This document shows positions 1 to 6,827 of a stretch of DNA of 15,828 nt, piece after piece. Below the pieces are notes generated by a model, which did no database searches, was not told the origin of the DNA, and worked only from the letters and a program-made list of their open reading frames with translations. A program made the translations under genes and the position numbers. Positions within the stretch are counted from its first letter, which is position 1, and the number at the start of each line of letters is the position of its first letter. The DNA is from Lachnoclostridium sp. UBA3775. Its GTDB lineage: Bacteria > Bacillota > Clostridia > Lachnospirales > Lachnospiraceae. The DNA is taken from assembly GCA_002369525.1 (NCBI GenBank), contig DFFN01000033.1:1-15828 (forward strand). Direction: 5' to 3'.

Positions 1-804
1 CGTATTTATAGGTCCCGCAATGGTGATCGAATCCGGCGCCGATTTAAGCTCCGAATATGTGAAACCGTACATTGCCGAAATCGTGGGGTCAATGATTATT
101 TTAACATTCTTTGTAGGGAAGGTCGTGATCGTTGCCTCCACCTTGTTTTTTTCAATCGTGATGGTTGAAGACTCTATCTTCTCACCCGCGCTGTTTACGG
201 GATAGACCTCAACATTTACAGTCGAAGTCGAAGAAACATCGGCGATGTCTACCTTCGCCACAAGCCTTTCAACGCCCGATACGGCATTTTCCGAGCCGTA
301 AACCTCCAGAGTATTGGGACTTACGGAAACGACCGCATATACACCGGAAGCAGAGGTTCCTGTGGTCTCGCAGACAACCTGCTTGTTTTCCTTTACCATC
401 TGCTCAAGCTTTACCTTCATTACTTCATTGGACTTTGAAGTGATTTTTATGTTCTGTGCCTTTTCCTTGTCCTTTAATTCAATATGTATCGGACAGGAAT
501 TGGTGATGCTCAGCTCCTCAAGATCCGCATAAGCAAGTATGTCGTCGGCAGACAGTCCCTGCACAAAAGATCTGGGACCGTTAAAGGTAACCGTTACGGT
601 TTCACCGCTGACAACATCGTATATCATGTTCTCATCGGTAACCATGGCCTCGTTTTCCTTTTGAACGCTGATATTCCTAACAGTAACCGAAATGTACGGG
701 TCAGAAACATTCATTATGCTTGCCCACGCAACGACAGCCAGCAATATCGAAAAAAGCTTGGTCCATAAATTGTGAAGTATAAATCTGTTAAAAAATTCTT
801 TCAT
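1..804 (-). CDS. cdaR: CdaR/YbbR-domain protein, cyclase regulator (3' end beyond window)
   Basis: The frame is open from an ATG at 804 to the left edge, 268 codons with no stop, so the C-terminus is missing. It begins MKEFFNRFILHNLWTKLFSI, followed by a hydrophobic segment (about residues 17-31) that fits a single N-terminal membrane anchor. The rest is a series of beta-rich modules typical of YbbR repeats: roughly 35-120, 125-210 and the start of another from 215. CdaR proteins are membrane-anchored, face outward, and bind and modulate the diadenylate cyclase CdaA. The start lies 6 bases after the cdaA stop, so translation is probably coupled. No strong ribosome site is visible, only purines in the end of cdaA. 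The family call rests on fold pattern plus position directly after cdaA, the usual order in Bacillota. Confidence 0.88.
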   Translation of the reverse strand, partial: MKEFFNRFILHNLWTKLFSILLAVVAWASIMNVSDPYISVTVRNISVQKENEAMVTDENMIYDVVSGETVTVTFNGPRSFVQGLSADDILAYADLEELSITNSCPIHIELKDKEKAQNIKITSKSNEVMKVKLEQMVKENKQVVCETTGTSASGVYAVVSVSPNTLEVYGSENAVSGVERLVAKVDIADVSSTSTVNVEVYPVNSAGEKIESSTITIEKNKVEATITTFPTKNVKIIIDPTISAMYGFTYSELKSAPDSITIAGPINT

Positions 805-810
805 ATTCCG

Positions 811-1686
811 TCAGCTTTTCTCGGCCTTTCTTCCCTGCTTCTTGTTTCCGCCTGCCTTTATGGCATTGTTTATCAAAGCACTGTTCTTCTGTATTTCGGT
901 CAGCTTGCTCTTTAAGTACATTTCGTCAACACCTCTGATAAGCTGTCCGTTCCTTGCAAGGCTGACTTTACCGTTTTCCTCGGAAACGATTATTACAAAG
1001 GCATCGGTAATCTCGGAAAGACCCACGCCCGCGCGGTGTCTGGTGCCGAGTTCCTTGCTCAGCTGCATATTGTCGGATACTGGAAGTATACAGGTCGCAG
1101 CCGTTATCCTGTCGCCTCTTATGATCACCGCTCCGTCATGCAGCGGCGTATTGTGTTCAAAAATATTGATAAGAAGTCCTGCGCTTATCTCGGCATCTAT
1201 CTTGATACCCGTTCTTTCATATTCGCCAAGAGAGGTCTCGCCCTCTATTACCATCAGCGCACCCGTTTTTACCCTTGCCATATCAAAGGTCGCGCTTACA
1301 AGTTCCGCGACCGTTCTGTCGGTAAATCTCTTGTTCTCATTTTTAAAATCAAGCGAGAACAAAGAAATGTTTCTTCTTCCCAGCTGTTCCAGCGCACGTC
1401 TAAGCTCCGGCTGGAAGATAATGATCAGGGCGATAATGCCCACGTTGATCGTATTTACAAATATCCATCTTATCGCATTGAACTGGAACATCTCGGCAGC
1501 GATCCAGATGATAACAAGGAATGCAAGACCTTTAACCAGCGACCATGCCTTGGTGTCCCTGATCCAGATGATTATATGATAGAGCACTATTGTTATCAAT
1601 ATTATCTCTATTATGTCCGAAAACAGAATGTTCTTCGGCAACAGATAACTGAAATATGATCCAAACCATTCTTTAATACTTTGCAT
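811..1686 (-). CDS. cdaA: Diadenylate cyclase CdaA (DacA)
   Basis: This membrane enzyme condenses two ATP into cyclic di-AMP, the second messenger that controls potassium and osmolyte transport and cell-wall homeostasis. The protein has 291 residues, close to the usual 270-285. Three membrane helices lie at about 23-41, 50-67 and 74-91, followed by a linker and a DisA_N/DAC domain (about 95-255). Both catalytic signatures are present: the DGA motif (184-186, in PLHDGAVII) and the RHR motif (216-218, in GTRHRAGVG). The C-terminal tail is lysine-rich. AGGAGAG stands about 10 bases before the ATG. It sits in an operon with two upstream membrane-protein genes and cdaR downstream. Confidence 0.97.
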   Translation of the reverse strand: MQSIKEWFGSYFSYLLPKNILFSDIIEIILITIVLYHIIIWIRDTKAWSLVKGLAFLVIIWIAAEMFQFNAIRWIFVNTINVGIIALIIIFQPELRRALEQLGRRNISLFSLDFKNENKRFTDRTVAELVSATFDMARVKTGALMVIEGETSLGEYERTGIKIDAEISAGLLINIFEHNTPLHDGAVIIRGDRITAATCILPVSDNMQLSKELGTRHRAGVGLSEITDAFVIIVSEENGKVSLARNGQLIRGVDEMYLKSKLTEIQKNSALINNAIKAGGNKKQGRKAEKS

Positions 1687-1704
1687 ATTTTACATCTCTC
1701 CTGC

Positions 1705-2748
1705 CTAAAAGTCATCCTGCTCATCATCGGCGGTCCTTGTGACACCGAAAATGTTTTCATCGATGTCAACATCCTCCTCAGCTGCTTCTTCCTCATCCTC
1801 TTCATCGTCAAGCGAGGGGTCGATAACCAGCTTTCTTCCGACGCCGTTGTCCGCACCGAGTATCTTTATCTTCGGGATCGCACGGACATAATAATAATAA
1901 TCGTCATCCTCAAATCTTACTCTCTCCGTTCCCGCATAAAACAGGGGCCGGTAGAGCAGATATGATATGTAGATAATGATACCCGAAACGACCGAAGCAA
2001 TAATGATCTCGGTGATCCCCATCCCCATGTCAGTCCTGAGCAGCAGGATCAGAAGGCTGATGGCGAGTACGGAAGCTCCGATCGCGATCGAGATTTCAAA
2101 GGAATAATCCATCTTTATGTTTCTTACAAGAAACATTACAATGATGACAAATACAAACACTGCCATCAAAGCATACATTTTTTCGTTTTTCAAAACATCA
2201 TTAAGAGTATCCGATACCATCCTTACCGGATTTTCCTTGCTACTGACACTCTCGATGGTGATTATATCTGCCTTTATGCCGTTTAACAGATAATATGCAA
2301 GCACTCCCGCACAGGTGGGTATGATTCCTACGGGAGTTGCGAAAAGTCCGATCGCCATCGGGATGACATACGGAAGCTTCCACAGTATAAGTACCGGCAT
2401 CGCGATGACCGCACAGGAATACTCCGGGATCAGCCGCAGGAAAAAACAGAAAAATATCAGGTAAACCGAAAGCGGGATCATGCTCATCATTACCGAAACG
2501 GGCTGTATGAGCAGGCTTGCATATACAACGAGTATCGCAAGCGTCATCGACATCGGAATGAAAGCCGCAATGACCGAGATCAAAAGCACCGCAAGGTTCG
2601 TTGAAAAGAAATCGTCATAATTGAACATTGCGCGAAGCCTGAGCGCTGCCGTAAGAGTCAGCAGGAATTTAAACAACGGTTTCAGAAGATAGTCTGTTTT
2701 TTGATAGAAAACGACCAGCTTGGTCCTGAGCTCGAGAAAATTTTTCAT
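1705..2748 (-). CDS. Polytopic membrane protein of the cda locus, function unknown
   Basis: I do not recognise a named family. The 347-residue protein has about eight hydrophobic segments (roughly 51-63, 66-84, 90-107, 112-133, 134-155, 190-208, 217-237, 245-267), with a polar stretch around 160-188 that could be a cytoplasmic or external loop. After the last helix comes a motif rich in acidic residues and tyrosines (about 279-294, FEDDDYYYYVRAIPKI). The protein ends in a very acidic tail (314-347, including DDEEDEEEAAEE). Its stop lies 18 bases before the cdaA start and inside the cdaA ribosome-site region, while its start is 6 bases after the upstream gene, so co-expression with cdaA is likely. 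From memory, similar proteins precede cdaA in other Lachnospiraceae; that is not checked here. A GGAGG about 14 bases before the ATG is rather far. Some pipelines may call it a permease, but no ABC signature is visible. Confidence 0.85.
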   Translation of the reverse strand: MKNFLELRTKLVVFYQKTDYLLKPLFKFLLTLTAALRLRAMFNYDDFFSTNLAVLLISVIAAFIPMSMTLAILVVYASLLIQPVSVMMSMIPLSVYLIFFCFFLRLIPEYSCAVIAMPVLILWKLPYVIPMAIGLFATPVGIIPTCAGVLAYYLLNGIKADIITIESVSSKENPVRMVSDTLNDVLKNEKMYALMAVFVFVIIVMFLVRNIKMDYSFEISIAIGASVLAISLLILLLRTDMGMGITEIIIASVVSGIIIYISYLLYRPLFYAGTERVRFEDDDYYYYVRAIPKIKILGADNGVGRKLVIDPSLDDEEDEEEAAEEDVDIDENIFGVTRTADDEQDDF

Positions 2749-2754
2749 ACTGTG

Positions 2755-3171
2755 TTATTTATCCTCCAGCTTCTTAAGCTGCATATCTTCTTCGTTGAAA
2801 ATATTGATCTGCCTTAATTGCTTATAATATTTTGCAAGCCTTTTTCTGCTGCGCATATATTTAATGGTGAATACAAGCCATGTAAGTATCAGGCTCAAAA
2901 CCATGACAACCGCAAATACGGAGCCTGTCTGAACGGCCAGGCGCCTATAATCCGCCTCCAGCATTCCACCTACAATCTTGTCATAGTTTATCACCGCAAA
3001 AAGCAGGCAGATTCCGGCAAAGCCTGTCGTGGTATAGAAAACAGTCTTAAGGAAATTAAGCCTTACATAATCGGCACGGAAATACTTAGACATCCTAATA
3101 TCCTCGGCGCCTTCGGCATTTTCATAGCTTGCACACTTAGTCATAAGCCTGGTTTTCCTGACATTTATCAT
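2755..3171 (-). CDS. Small two-helix membrane protein of the cda locus, function unknown
   Basis: The predicted product has 138 residues, with hydrophobic segments at about 43-62 and 82-104 and basic, hydrophilic ends, fitting two membrane spans with both termini on the same side. I chose the ATG at 3171 (MINVRKTRLM) because GGTGG lies 8 bases upstream and it is the first ATG after the predicted transcription start. A GTG at 3183 would add four residues, and an ATG at 3093 (MSKYFRADYV) would remove 26. It is the first gene after the extended -10 promoter at 3205-3213 and is followed 6 bases later by the larger membrane protein. The pairing suggests the two products work together, perhaps as a complex, but no function can be assigned from sequence. 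Confidence 0.8.
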   Translation of the reverse strand: MINVRKTRLMTKCASYENAEGAEDIRMSKYFRADYVRLNFLKTVFYTTTGFAGICLLFAVINYDKIVGGMLEADYRRLAVQTGSVFAVVMVLSLILTWLVFTIKYMRSRKRLAKYYKQLRQINIFNEEDMQLKKLEDK

Positions 3172-3204
3172 AACGTATACCACCGCATAATACTACTTAT
3201 ATCG

Positions 3205-3213
3205 ATTATACCA
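3205..3213 (-). promoter_or_regulatory. Extended -10 promoter for the cda-locus operon
   Basis: On the minus strand TGGTATAAT gives a perfect TATAAT (3205-3210) with the upstream TG of an extended -10. The -35 position at 17 bases spacing is poor (TACCAA), which is tolerated in extended -10 promoters. Predicted transcription starts near 3198, about 27 bases before the ATG at 3171. The element lies immediately downstream of the MATE gene stop (3243) and would separate the cda operon from it. Confidence 0.6.
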
Positions 3214-3242
3214 TATAATTGCGGGATTTGGTATACTTTTTT

Positions 3243-4622
3243 TCAAATAAGGTTGTGACTGTGCCATTTTCCGCTTTTAAACCTGAAAAGAAATATCAGC
3301 GCGCGGACTGTCCAGTCGGTAAACATGGCGATCCATACAGCAATAGGTCCGAAGCCCATGAATCTTATCAGGAAAATACAGATTGCAACTCGCAGGGTCC
3401 ACATGGTTACCATCGAAACTATCATCGAAAAACGCACATCTCCCGCTGCGCGCATACCGTAGCCGGGTATGAAGGACAAGGTCCAGACCAGGGGTTTTAC
3501 AACTGTGATCGCAAGCATCATTTTAATGCACAGGTCTGCAGTGTAGTCATTCATGCCGGCAAGCATCGTTATCGGTTTCGTAAGCGCCATTATAACGAGC
3601 GAAAGGCCGGTAACACCGATTTCCGCATAAAATGTCAGTCTGGTGATATAGTATTTGGCCTCTTCTATCCTGCCGGCTCCTATCGCCTGTCCCACTACGG
3701 TCATCATGCCTATTCCGATACCTATTCCTATCATCGAGGTCAGACCCTCAAGCATTATGGCCATGGCCTGTGCCGCCATCTGATCTGTCGAAAGCGTCGC
3801 AACGCTCGACTGTATCGCAAGCTTTCCGAACTGGAACATGCCGTTCTCTATTCCTGCGGGTATGCCTACCGAAAGCAGGGTGGCTATCAGACCAAAACGG
3901 GGCTTTACAATGAACATTCTTTTCAGTTTTATGGCCTGGTTTTCTTCGTTTTTTCTGAGTTTCAGGAATATCACCGCCATGCAGAACACTCTTGAAACGA
4001 GAGTGGAAATCGCCGCTCCGGCCACACCCATATCAAACACAAAGATCAGCACGGCATTTCCGATGATATTCATGAGATTTGAGATTACGGAGATTCTCAT
4101 CGGATATTTTGCATTGCCGGCAGCCCTGAAAAAAGCCGAGCCTGCGGCAAACAAGGCAAGGAAGGGAAAAGACATCGCCGTAATAAAGAAATATATTATC
4201 GAGGCATCCATTACATCCGCCGCGACGCTTCCGTAGATCAGTCTTAAAAGCGGCTTGCAGAACACCATGCAGATAAGCGTAAACATAAGAGACAGCGTTC
4301 CTACGGTAAGCACCACCTGCTCGGCTGCCTCACCCGCTTTCTTCTCATCGTTCCTGCCGAGATACTGCGAACAGATTATCGCCGCACCGGTTGCAAGCGC
4401 CGAGAACAGCTGGATGACCAGAATATTAATCTGGTCGACATTTGAAACAGCAGAAATAGAAGCACTTCCAACTCTGCTCACCATCATGGTATCGGCAACT
4501 CCCATAAGGGAATTAAGTACCTGTTCGATTATAAGCGGAATAAGAAGTGCTTTTAATGTTTTTCCGTCAAAAAGTAAATTATCCTTCGAGACACTGTTCA
4601 ATTGCTTTGTAAAGTTCATCAT
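3243..4622 (-). CDS. MATE-family multidrug/organic-cation efflux transporter
   Basis: MATE transporters export cationic compounds or metabolites using a sodium or proton gradient. The roughly 459-residue product has the expected size and about 12 hydrophobic segments in two similar halves. The N-terminal LLIPLIIEQVLNSLMGVADT followed by MMVSRVG matches the family's first helix and loop pattern. The first ATG (4622) lies within the 3' end of thrH, overlapping by 44 bases. GAAGA lies just before it and is better spaced for a second ATG at 4619. A TTG at 4631 would lengthen the overlap. The overlap implies translational coupling with thrH. The substrate is unknown; in this operon export of an amino-acid-related compound is possible but speculative. 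No convincing terminator follows before the next promoter. Confidence 0.92.
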   Translation of the reverse strand: MMNFTKQLNSVSKDNLLFDGKTLKALLIPLIIEQVLNSLMGVADTMMVSRVGSASISAVSNVDQINILVIQLFSALATGAAIICSQYLGRNDEKKAGEAAEQVVLTVGTLSLMFTLICMVFCKPLLRLIYGSVAADVMDASIIYFFITAMSFPFLALFAAGSAFFRAAGNAKYPMRISVISNLMNIIGNAVLIFVFDMGVAGAAISTLVSRVFCMAVIFLKLRKNEENQAIKLKRMFIVKPRFGLIATLLSVGIPAGIENGMFQFGKLAIQSSVATLSTDQMAAQAMAIMLEGLTSMIGIGIGIGMMTVVGQAIGAGRIEEAKYYITRLTFYAEIGVTGLSLVIMALTKPITMLAGMNDYTADLCIKMMLAITVVKPLVWTLSFIPGYGMRAAGDVRFSMIVSMVTMWTLRVAICIFLIRFMGFGPIAVWIAMFTDWTVRALIFLFRFKSGKWHSHNLI

Positions 4623-5184
4623 ATTCTTCAAAAGCCGGCAGTTCGGGATAATCTGCCTTAATTCTGTCTGTACTTCTGAACAGGAATCCGGCCTTTCCGG
4701 CCTTGATCATTGCAAGATCATTGTAGGAATCTCCGGCCGCAATGGTCTCGTATCCTATGGACTGCAATGCACGTACTGTAGTCAGCTTGGAATCCTTTAT
4801 CCTCATTTTAAACCCTGTGATTTCTCCGCTTTCGGCCACCTCAAGCGTATTGCAGAGTATGGTCGGCCAGCCGAGCTTCTTCATCAGGGGAGATGCAAAC
4901 TGCGTAAATGTATCGCTTAAGATCAGAACCTGGGTGCGCTCACGAAGCCTGTCAAGGAACTCCTTTGCTCCGGGCAAAGGATCGATCTTTGCAATCGTTT
5001 CCTGAATTTCGCGAAGGCCCAGTCCGTGTTCCTTAAGGATTGCGAGCCTCCATCTCATCAGTTTATCATAGTCGGGTTCATCTCTCGTTGTTCTTTTCAG
5101 CTCGGGTATACCGCTTTCCTTCGAGAAAGCAATCCAGATTTCGGGCACAAGAACTCCTTCAAGATCAAGGCAAACTATATCCAT
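4579..5184 (-). CDS. thrH: ThrH: phosphoserine phosphatase / homoserine phosphotransferase
   Basis: This HAD-superfamily enzyme dephosphorylates phosphoserine and, in characterised ThrH, can transfer the phosphate to homoserine, linking serine and threonine synthesis. The 201 residues match ThrH length and sequence closely. The start MDIVCLDLEGVLVPEIWIAF contains the nucleophile Asp7 and Glu9, the ThrH variant of DxDGT. Motif II is SDTF (90-93), the conserved lysine is Lys133, and motif III is GDSYND (151-156). AAGGA lies 9 bases before the ATG. It is second in a three-gene operon, 23 bases after the SCP2-like gene and overlapping the MATE gene. By homology it is more specific than a generic SerB call. 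Whether homoserine is a real acceptor in this organism is not shown by the sequence. Confidence 0.93.
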   Translation of the reverse strand: MDIVCLDLEGVLVPEIWIAFSKESGIPELKRTTRDEPDYDKLMRWRLAILKEHGLGLREIQETIAKIDPLPGAKEFLDRLRERTQVLILSDTFTQFASPLMKKLGWPTILCNTLEVAESGEITGFKMRIKDSKLTTVRALQSIGYETIAAGDSYNDLAMIKAGKAGFLFRSTDRIKADYPELPAFEEYDELYKAIEQCLEG

Positions 5185-5207
5185 AACATTTCATCCTTAC
5201 AATAATT

Positions 5208-5699
5208 TTATTCGGCTTTGGTCTCAGCCGGTTTTACTTCCGCTTTTTCTAAGGGCTTTGCTTCCTTTTTAGCGGCTGTTTTCTTTGCTGCGGGTTTCTT
5301 TTCGGCAGTTTTCTTTGCAGCCGGTTTTTTCTCTGCAGGCTTTTTTTCAGCCTTTGCTGCTTTTTTTGCGGGAGCTTTTTTCACGACAAGTTCCTTAAGG
5401 AGCTTGGACTTACCGAGCTTTCCTTCCGCAAACAGTCTTCCTGCATAAGCTTCTTCCTGAATATCAAGCTCGCCTTCGGCTATTTTTAAAGCGATATCAT
5501 AAGTTGTTGAAATCAGAATGTCCCTGTCAAAATACTCATAGGGTTCGACATTTATTCCGCCGTCTGCTATCTCAACATAGTAAGCTCCTTCGCCTTCGCC
5601 AAAAATATTGAACTGAATTGCAAGGTGCTCTTTAACGGCAGATGCGTCTTTTTTTGAATAGATTTTCTTTATTTTTTCAACCAGATCAAAATAAGTCAT
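5208..5699 (-). CDS. SCP2-like domain protein with histone-H1-like Lys/Ala/Pro tail
   Basis: Residues 1-105 resemble a small SCP2 (sterol carrier protein 2-like) fold: a helical start, then a YYVEIADGG strand, a VEPYEYFDRDILISTTYDIA segment, and the typical ending EGEL...AYAGRLFAEGKLG (76-96). Bacterial SCP2 domains bind hydrophobic ligands or serve as accessory domains. Residues 107-163 form a highly basic low-complexity tail made of AEKKPAAKKTA-type repeats, as in histone H1 and bacterial H1-like proteins. The very end turns acidic (EKAEVKPAETKAE). AAGGAG lies 7 bases before the ATG and a perfect-consensus promoter sits at 5783-5811. It is first in the operon with thrH and the MATE gene. 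The SCP2 call is by pattern. The tail suggests nucleic-acid or anionic-surface binding, which is inference. Confidence 0.82.
   Translation of the reverse strand: MTYFDLVEKIKKIYSKKDASAVKEHLAIQFNIFGEGEGAYYVEIADGGINVEPYEYFDRDILISTTYDIALKIAEGELDIQEEAYAGRLFAEGKLGKSKLLKELVVKKAPAKKAAKAEKKPAEKKPAAKKTAEKKPAAKKTAAKKEAKPLEKAEVKPAETKAE
5265..5351 (-). repeat. Imperfect AEKKPAAKKTA coding repeat
   Basis: Codons for about residues 117-145 of the SCP2-like protein encode repeated AEKKPA/AAKKTA units, with KKPAAKKTA appearing twice. At DNA level the copies use different alanine and lysine codons, so the peptide repeat looks maintained and not freshly duplicated. Confidence 0.75.
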
Positions 5700-5744
5700 A
5701 TTTCACTCCTTCCCGGCATATTTCACCACAATAATAACTTATCA

Positions 5745-5772
5745 GTTTCTGAAACGAAGTAATGTATACTTC
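5745..5772. promoter_or_regulatory. Two adjacent inverted repeats in the divergent intergenic region
   Basis: GTTTC-T-GAAAC occupies 5745-5755 and GAAGTA-N5-TACTTC occupies 5756-5772, directly abutting. They lie just downstream of the predicted start of the SCP2-thrH-MATE transcript (about 5776), where a bound protein could block elongation or the transcript could form a leader structure. The divergent LysR protein is the obvious candidate binder. The arms are short, so chance is not excluded. Confidence 0.35.
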
Positions 5773-5782
5773 TTATAAAGGT

Positions 5783-5811
5783 ATTATATAATTATTTTTC
5801 GACAATGTCAA
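5783..5811 (-). promoter_or_regulatory. Perfect-consensus sigma-A promoter for the SCP2-thrH-MATE operon
   Basis: The minus strand reads TTGACA (5806-5811), a 17-base spacer, and TATAAT (5783-5788). Both hexamers match consensus exactly. The predicted start is near 5776, giving an untranslated leader of about 75 bases before the ATG at 5699. Such a strong core promoter suggests high expression unless repressed. Confidence 0.85.
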
Positions 5812-5829
5812 TTATTTTTACGAATATGC

Positions 5830-5858
5830 TTGACTATTTGAAAGTTTCCGTTTATGCT
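5830..5858 (+). promoter_or_regulatory. Promoter for the LysR regulator gene
   Basis: The plus strand has TTGACT (5830-5835), 17 bases, then TATGCT (5853-5858), matching consensus at 5/6 and 4/6. Transcription would start near 5865, about 25 bases before the ATG at 5891. It is back to back with the SCP2-thrH-MATE promoter, an arrangement common for LysR regulators that control their neighbour. Confidence 0.55.
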
Positions 5859-5890
5859 AATTGAAAATCTGCTTTTAAGGGGGTTTTATC

Positions 5891-6775
5891 ATGATACCTT
5901 ATGACTATTACAGGATTTTTTACAATGTTGCCAAATATCAGAATTTTTCAAAGGCTGCCGAGGCGATGAATAACAATCAGCCGAATCTGACAAGATGTAT
6001 TAATCTTCTTGAAAACGAACTCGGCTGCAAGCTCTTCATACGTTCAAACAAAGGTGTCAGGCTTACAGAGGAGGGCGAGCGGCTGTATTCTCATGTTTCG
6101 ATCGCAGTTGAACAGCTGGATTTCGGTGAAAAAGAACTCCTGCGTGAAAAAAAGCTCGAAAGCGGGCACATAACAATAGGCTGTTCGGAAACCGCTCTTA
6201 AGCTTTTCGCCGGGAAGAAGCTCGAACTTTTCAGAGCCCGTTATCCGAAAATCAAAATAAGGCTCACCTGTCATGCAACACCTCAGGCAATAAATGCACT
6301 TAAACAAAATCTTGTTGATTTTGCCGTCGTGCTTACACCCGTACATCTCGATAAGAACCTCACCGGTCACGTGCTTCAGGAATTCCGCGAAATACTGCTG
6401 GCAGGGATTAAATTCAAGGATAAAATATATCGTCAGGCTTCTCTTGCCGAGGTTGCAAATTATTCCTTTGCTTCAATGGATACAGATACCAGCACCTACG
6501 AATATTTTGTAAAGGTTTTCATGGAAAGAAATCTCGAATTCAAGCCTGCGATGTTTGTTGCCACAACCGACCAGATTCTTTTTATGATCAAACATAATCT
6601 CGGTATCGGCTTTTACCCCGAACAGCTTGCAAGAGAAGAGATCGACTCCGAAAAAGTTGCGGAGGTACCTCTTCTGGATGAGCTTCCAAACCGTCAGATA
6701 TTGCTTGTAATGGATAAAAACAAGCCTCTTTCTCCCGCCGCATCAAAGCTTGTGGAAATATTTAAACAGGTTTAA
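5891..6775 (+). CDS. LysR-family transcriptional regulator
   Basis: The 294-residue length is typical for LysR regulators. The N-terminal winged helix-turn-helix covers about residues 4-62, with the HTH in FSKAAEAMNNNQPNLTRCIN (19-38) followed by the family's ENELGCKLF...RLTEEGERLY wing. A linker helix (about 65-90) leads to a periplasmic-binding-protein-like effector domain (about 92-294). The start is supported by AAGGGGG 7 bases before the ATG. It is the only plus-strand gene and is divergent from the SCP2-thrH-MATE operon, which is therefore its most likely target. The effector cannot be read from sequence; an amino-acid intermediate or the MATE substrate would fit the context. No terminator with a U tract follows on the plus strand. 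Confidence 0.95.
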   Translation: MIPYDYYRIFYNVAKYQNFSKAAEAMNNNQPNLTRCINLLENELGCKLFIRSNKGVRLTEEGERLYSHVSIAVEQLDFGEKELLREKKLESGHITIGCSETALKLFAGKKLELFRARYPKIKIRLTCHATPQAINALKQNLVDFAVVLTPVHLDKNLTGHVLQEFREILLAGIKFKDKIYRQASLAEVANYSFASMDTDTSTYEYFVKVFMERNLEFKPAMFVATTDQILFMIKHNLGIGFYPEQLAREEIDSEKVAEVPLLDELPNRQILLVMDKNKPLSPAASKLVEIFKQV

Positions 6776-6780
6776 ACAAT

Positions 6781-6827
6781 AAAAGAAAAATCCTATGAGG
6801 GAACCGGGGTACGGTTACCCTCATAGG
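6781..6827 (-). terminator. Strong intrinsic terminator, minus strand
   Basis: A perfect 10-bp stem pairs CCTATGAGGG (6792-6801) with CCCTCATAGG (6818-6827) and is extended by AACC/GGTT with one bulged base. On the minus strand it is followed by ATTTTTCTTTT, a good U tract, so it ends minus-strand transcription coming from the metF-metY operon. On the plus strand the hairpin is followed by a purine-rich sequence, so it is not a good terminator for the LysR gene. Confidence 0.85.

Noticed and set aside
842..1659. Long plus-strand open frames opposite cdaA
   Set aside because: They are antisense to a clear diadenylate cyclase with intact motifs, show no domain pattern and lack ribosome sites.
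3219..3995. 258-codon plus-strand frame opposite the MATE gene
   Set aside because: It is rich in His, Tyr, Arg and Cys, as expected for an antisense shadow, and resembles no protein family.
5265..5393. Lysine/alanine repeat as a mobile or DNA-level tandem repeat
   Set aside because: The repeat is at the peptide level; nucleotide copies diverge in codon choice, so it is a protein low-complexity tail.
6792..6827. Hairpin as a terminator of the LysR gene
   Set aside because: On the plus strand it is followed by purines without a U tract; the U tract exists only on the minus strand.
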